This document shows, piece by piece, positions 5,075-6,256 of a DNA stretch of 6,256 nucleotides. The stretch comes from an uncultured Alphaproteobacteria bacterium (GTDB taxonomy: Bacteria; Pseudomonadota; Alphaproteobacteria; Puniceispirillales; UBA1172). Positions within the stretch are counted from its first letter, which is position 1; each line of letters begins with the position of its first letter. A program made the translations under genes and the position numbers. Below the pieces are notes generated by a model. That model worked only from the letters and a program-made list of their open reading frames with translations. It was not told where the DNA came from and did not search any database. The stretch lies in the NCBI GenBank assembly GCA_937952245.1, contig CALFYS010000052.1, positions 1 to 6,256 on the forward strand, read 5' to 3'.

Positions 5075-6256
5075 CTGATGCTGGGTTGCGGACAGCGCGG
5101 GAATTTTTTCAGGTGTCATGGCGTAATATTGAATATCTGGATCACTCTTTAAGGCATAGATTGTGCCGCCATTACCATCATCAATCTGATCATAAAGCGA
5201 TGTGTTATTGAGGGTTGCCGTTGTGACCTGCGCCACGTCGCCATCAATGGTGGAATAAATCACGCCATCCAAATCCCACGATACCGATGAGTTGCTAGCA
5301 AGTTCATAGGTTCCATTGCTGTAATTCCAATCCGACATATCAAAATTAATCACTTCCGCATTGGTAACATAAGAATTGATGGAAGTTGGGTCGCTGGACA
5401 GGTTGATGTAATCAATGGCGGTTGTTTCATAAATCGAAACATCAAATGAACCGATCAAACCATCAATCACATTGGTGCCGTCCGAAATAGACGCAAAGCC
5501 GCCCATAAAGGATATATCAGCAGAACCGCCACCAGAGCCGCTATGCCCTGTATTGGAATAAATGACTTTCATGGCTTGGCTTTCGCCGTTGAAATTGGTG
5601 TTGATCGTGCCGTCAATATCAGCATAGGTCTGGCCATTGATGGCAAGATCATTGAAGTCAACCGTACCGGTCACGGCGGTGGTCTCGTAATTCAAGTTAA
5701 CGGTGTAATCAACGGAGCCCGAGCCTTGCAAGTTGGACGTGAATGTCGCAAACCCGTTGCTGTTGTAGCTGGTCGGTACGGTGACCGTGGTTGAACCCCG
5801 CCCCAAAGCAAGGCCTGAACGGGTGAATGTGGCCGAGCCCGCGTAACTTTCCGAAACCAAACCCGCGTATTTACTGTTGTAAAGCGCCAGCTGTTCACTA
5901 TTCTCAACACCTTGCAGCAAAGACGGGTCATTGGCGAGGGAATAACTGCCGGAGTCTTCTTTGACGCGCAGATAAAGCGGTGTTTCCCCACCAATCAAGA
6001 ACCCCAGAAGGCGGCTGTCAAAATTAACACTTTCAAATCCGGCTTCTTCCAATTCGCCTTCGGGAATACCCAATTGTTCAGCCAAGCCAGAGCTCAAGAC
6101 ATAACTGGCAATATCACCGATATTGACGTTGCCGTCTTCATCGCCGGCGACATTGCTGGTTACAAGGGTGACAATATCTTCGATGGTCTCAACGGTCTCA
6201 GGGGTCAGAACAGGGCCGGTGATTTGGGTTTCGCCGCCCTCACTATCACCTTCGCC
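5057..6256 (-). CDS. Large exported beta-rich acidic protein of unknown function, C-terminal part
   Basis: The stop is TTA (plus strand) at 5057-5059 and the frame stays open to the window edge, giving at least 399 residues; the true start lies outside. The TTG at 6095-6097 is an internal Leu codon with coding-like sequence continuing upstream. The visible part is rich in Ser, Thr, Asn, Gly and Asp, has no cysteine, and has only about nine Lys plus Arg, as in many extracellular or surface proteins. Near the top, GDEDGNVNIGDI resembles half of a dockerin or EF-hand calcium loop but lacks the first ligand position. The middle (roughly plus-strand 5480-5830) alternates short polar/hydrophobic stretches such as STTVTVP, SVDYTVNLNY and GTVDFNDLAING. 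This pattern fits antiparallel beta-strands and loosely resembles TbpB-like beta-barrels. YETTA occurs twice. I do not recognise the family. Adhesin, type I-secreted or FecR-associated surface proteins are possible, all unproven. No membrane helix or C-terminal sorting signal is seen. Confidence 0.75.
   Translation of the reverse strand, partial: GEGDSEGGETQITGPVLTPETVETIEDIVTLVTSNVAGDEDGNVNIGDIASYVLSSGLAEQLGIPEGELEEAGFESVNFDSRLLGFLIGGETPLYLRVKEDSGSYSLANDPSLLQGVENSEQLALYNSKYAGLVSESYAGSATFTRSGLALGRGSTTVTVPTSYNSNGFATFTSNLQGSGSVDYTVNLNYETTAVTGTVDFNDLAINGQTYADIDGTINTNFNGESQAMKVIYSNTGHSGSGGGSADISFMGGFASISDGTNVIDGLIGSFDVSIYETTAIDYINLSSDPTSINSYVTNAEVINFDMSDWNYSNGTYELASNSSVSWDLDGVIYSTIDGDVAQVTTATLNNTSLYDQIDDGNGGTIYALKSDPDIQYYAMTPEKIPALSATQHQIGTAN

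Noticed and set aside
5080..5109. Plus-strand terminator after the rhodanese gene: GCTG...CAGC followed by TTTTTT
   Set aside because: The stem is only 4-5 bp with a 9-base loop, and the T-run begins seven bases after it; it also lies within the convergent coding region.
5543..5794. Plus-strand open frame opposite the surface-type protein
   Set aside because: Its translation has no family features and it mirrors the minus-strand gene, which has coherent secreted-protein composition.
6095..6097. TTG as start of the minus-strand gene
   Set aside because: The frame is open for 53 more codons to the window edge with similar composition, so this is an internal leucine codon.

Overview
The window looks like ordinary chromosomal DNA from a Gram-negative bacterium, most likely an alphaproteobacterium. 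G+C is near one half by eye, codon choice favours TTG, GAT and ATT, genes are tightly packed, and the gene families fit that group. A marine or Rhodospirillales/SAR116-like origin is only a guess. I see no rRNA, tRNA, CRISPR array, insertion sequence or phage gene. No stretch over 100 bases lacks a coding region.

Layout: about 118 bases of leader hold a possible promoter and a 9-bp hairpin. They precede a large plus-strand gene (119-2257) that joins a DnaQ-type DEDDh 3'-5' exonuclease, a pair of CBS domains and a DUF294 (GlnD-like) nucleotidyltransferase with its C-terminal helical domain. After a 60-base gap come three closely spaced plus-strand genes, probably one transcript: a UDP-glucuronate 4-epimerase-like enzyme (2318-3331), a Bcr/CflA-type MFS efflux transporter (about 3354-4592, non-ATG start) and an exported single-domain rhodanese (4615-5052). 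Converging on them, only 4 bases away, is the 3' part of a minus-strand gene for a large, acidic, cysteine-free, probably exported beta-rich protein (5057 to beyond the window edge).

How the genes work together: the three middle genes share spacing and orientation but no obvious pathway (sugar-nucleotide conversion for surface polysaccharide, small-molecule efflux, periplasmic sulfur or redox chemistry). The link may be the cell envelope, but that is inference. The most interesting item is the first gene. It fuses in one chain functions that I recall as separate neighbouring genes in other proteobacteria (a DnaQ-like nuclease, and a cNMP/CBS/DUF294 protein next to a sodium:solute symporter). 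It also carries a five-unit 9-bp in-frame repeat just after the nucleotidyltransferase active-site motif. The minus-strand gene is longer than its TTG-initiated reading frame suggests: that frame stays open to the end of the window.
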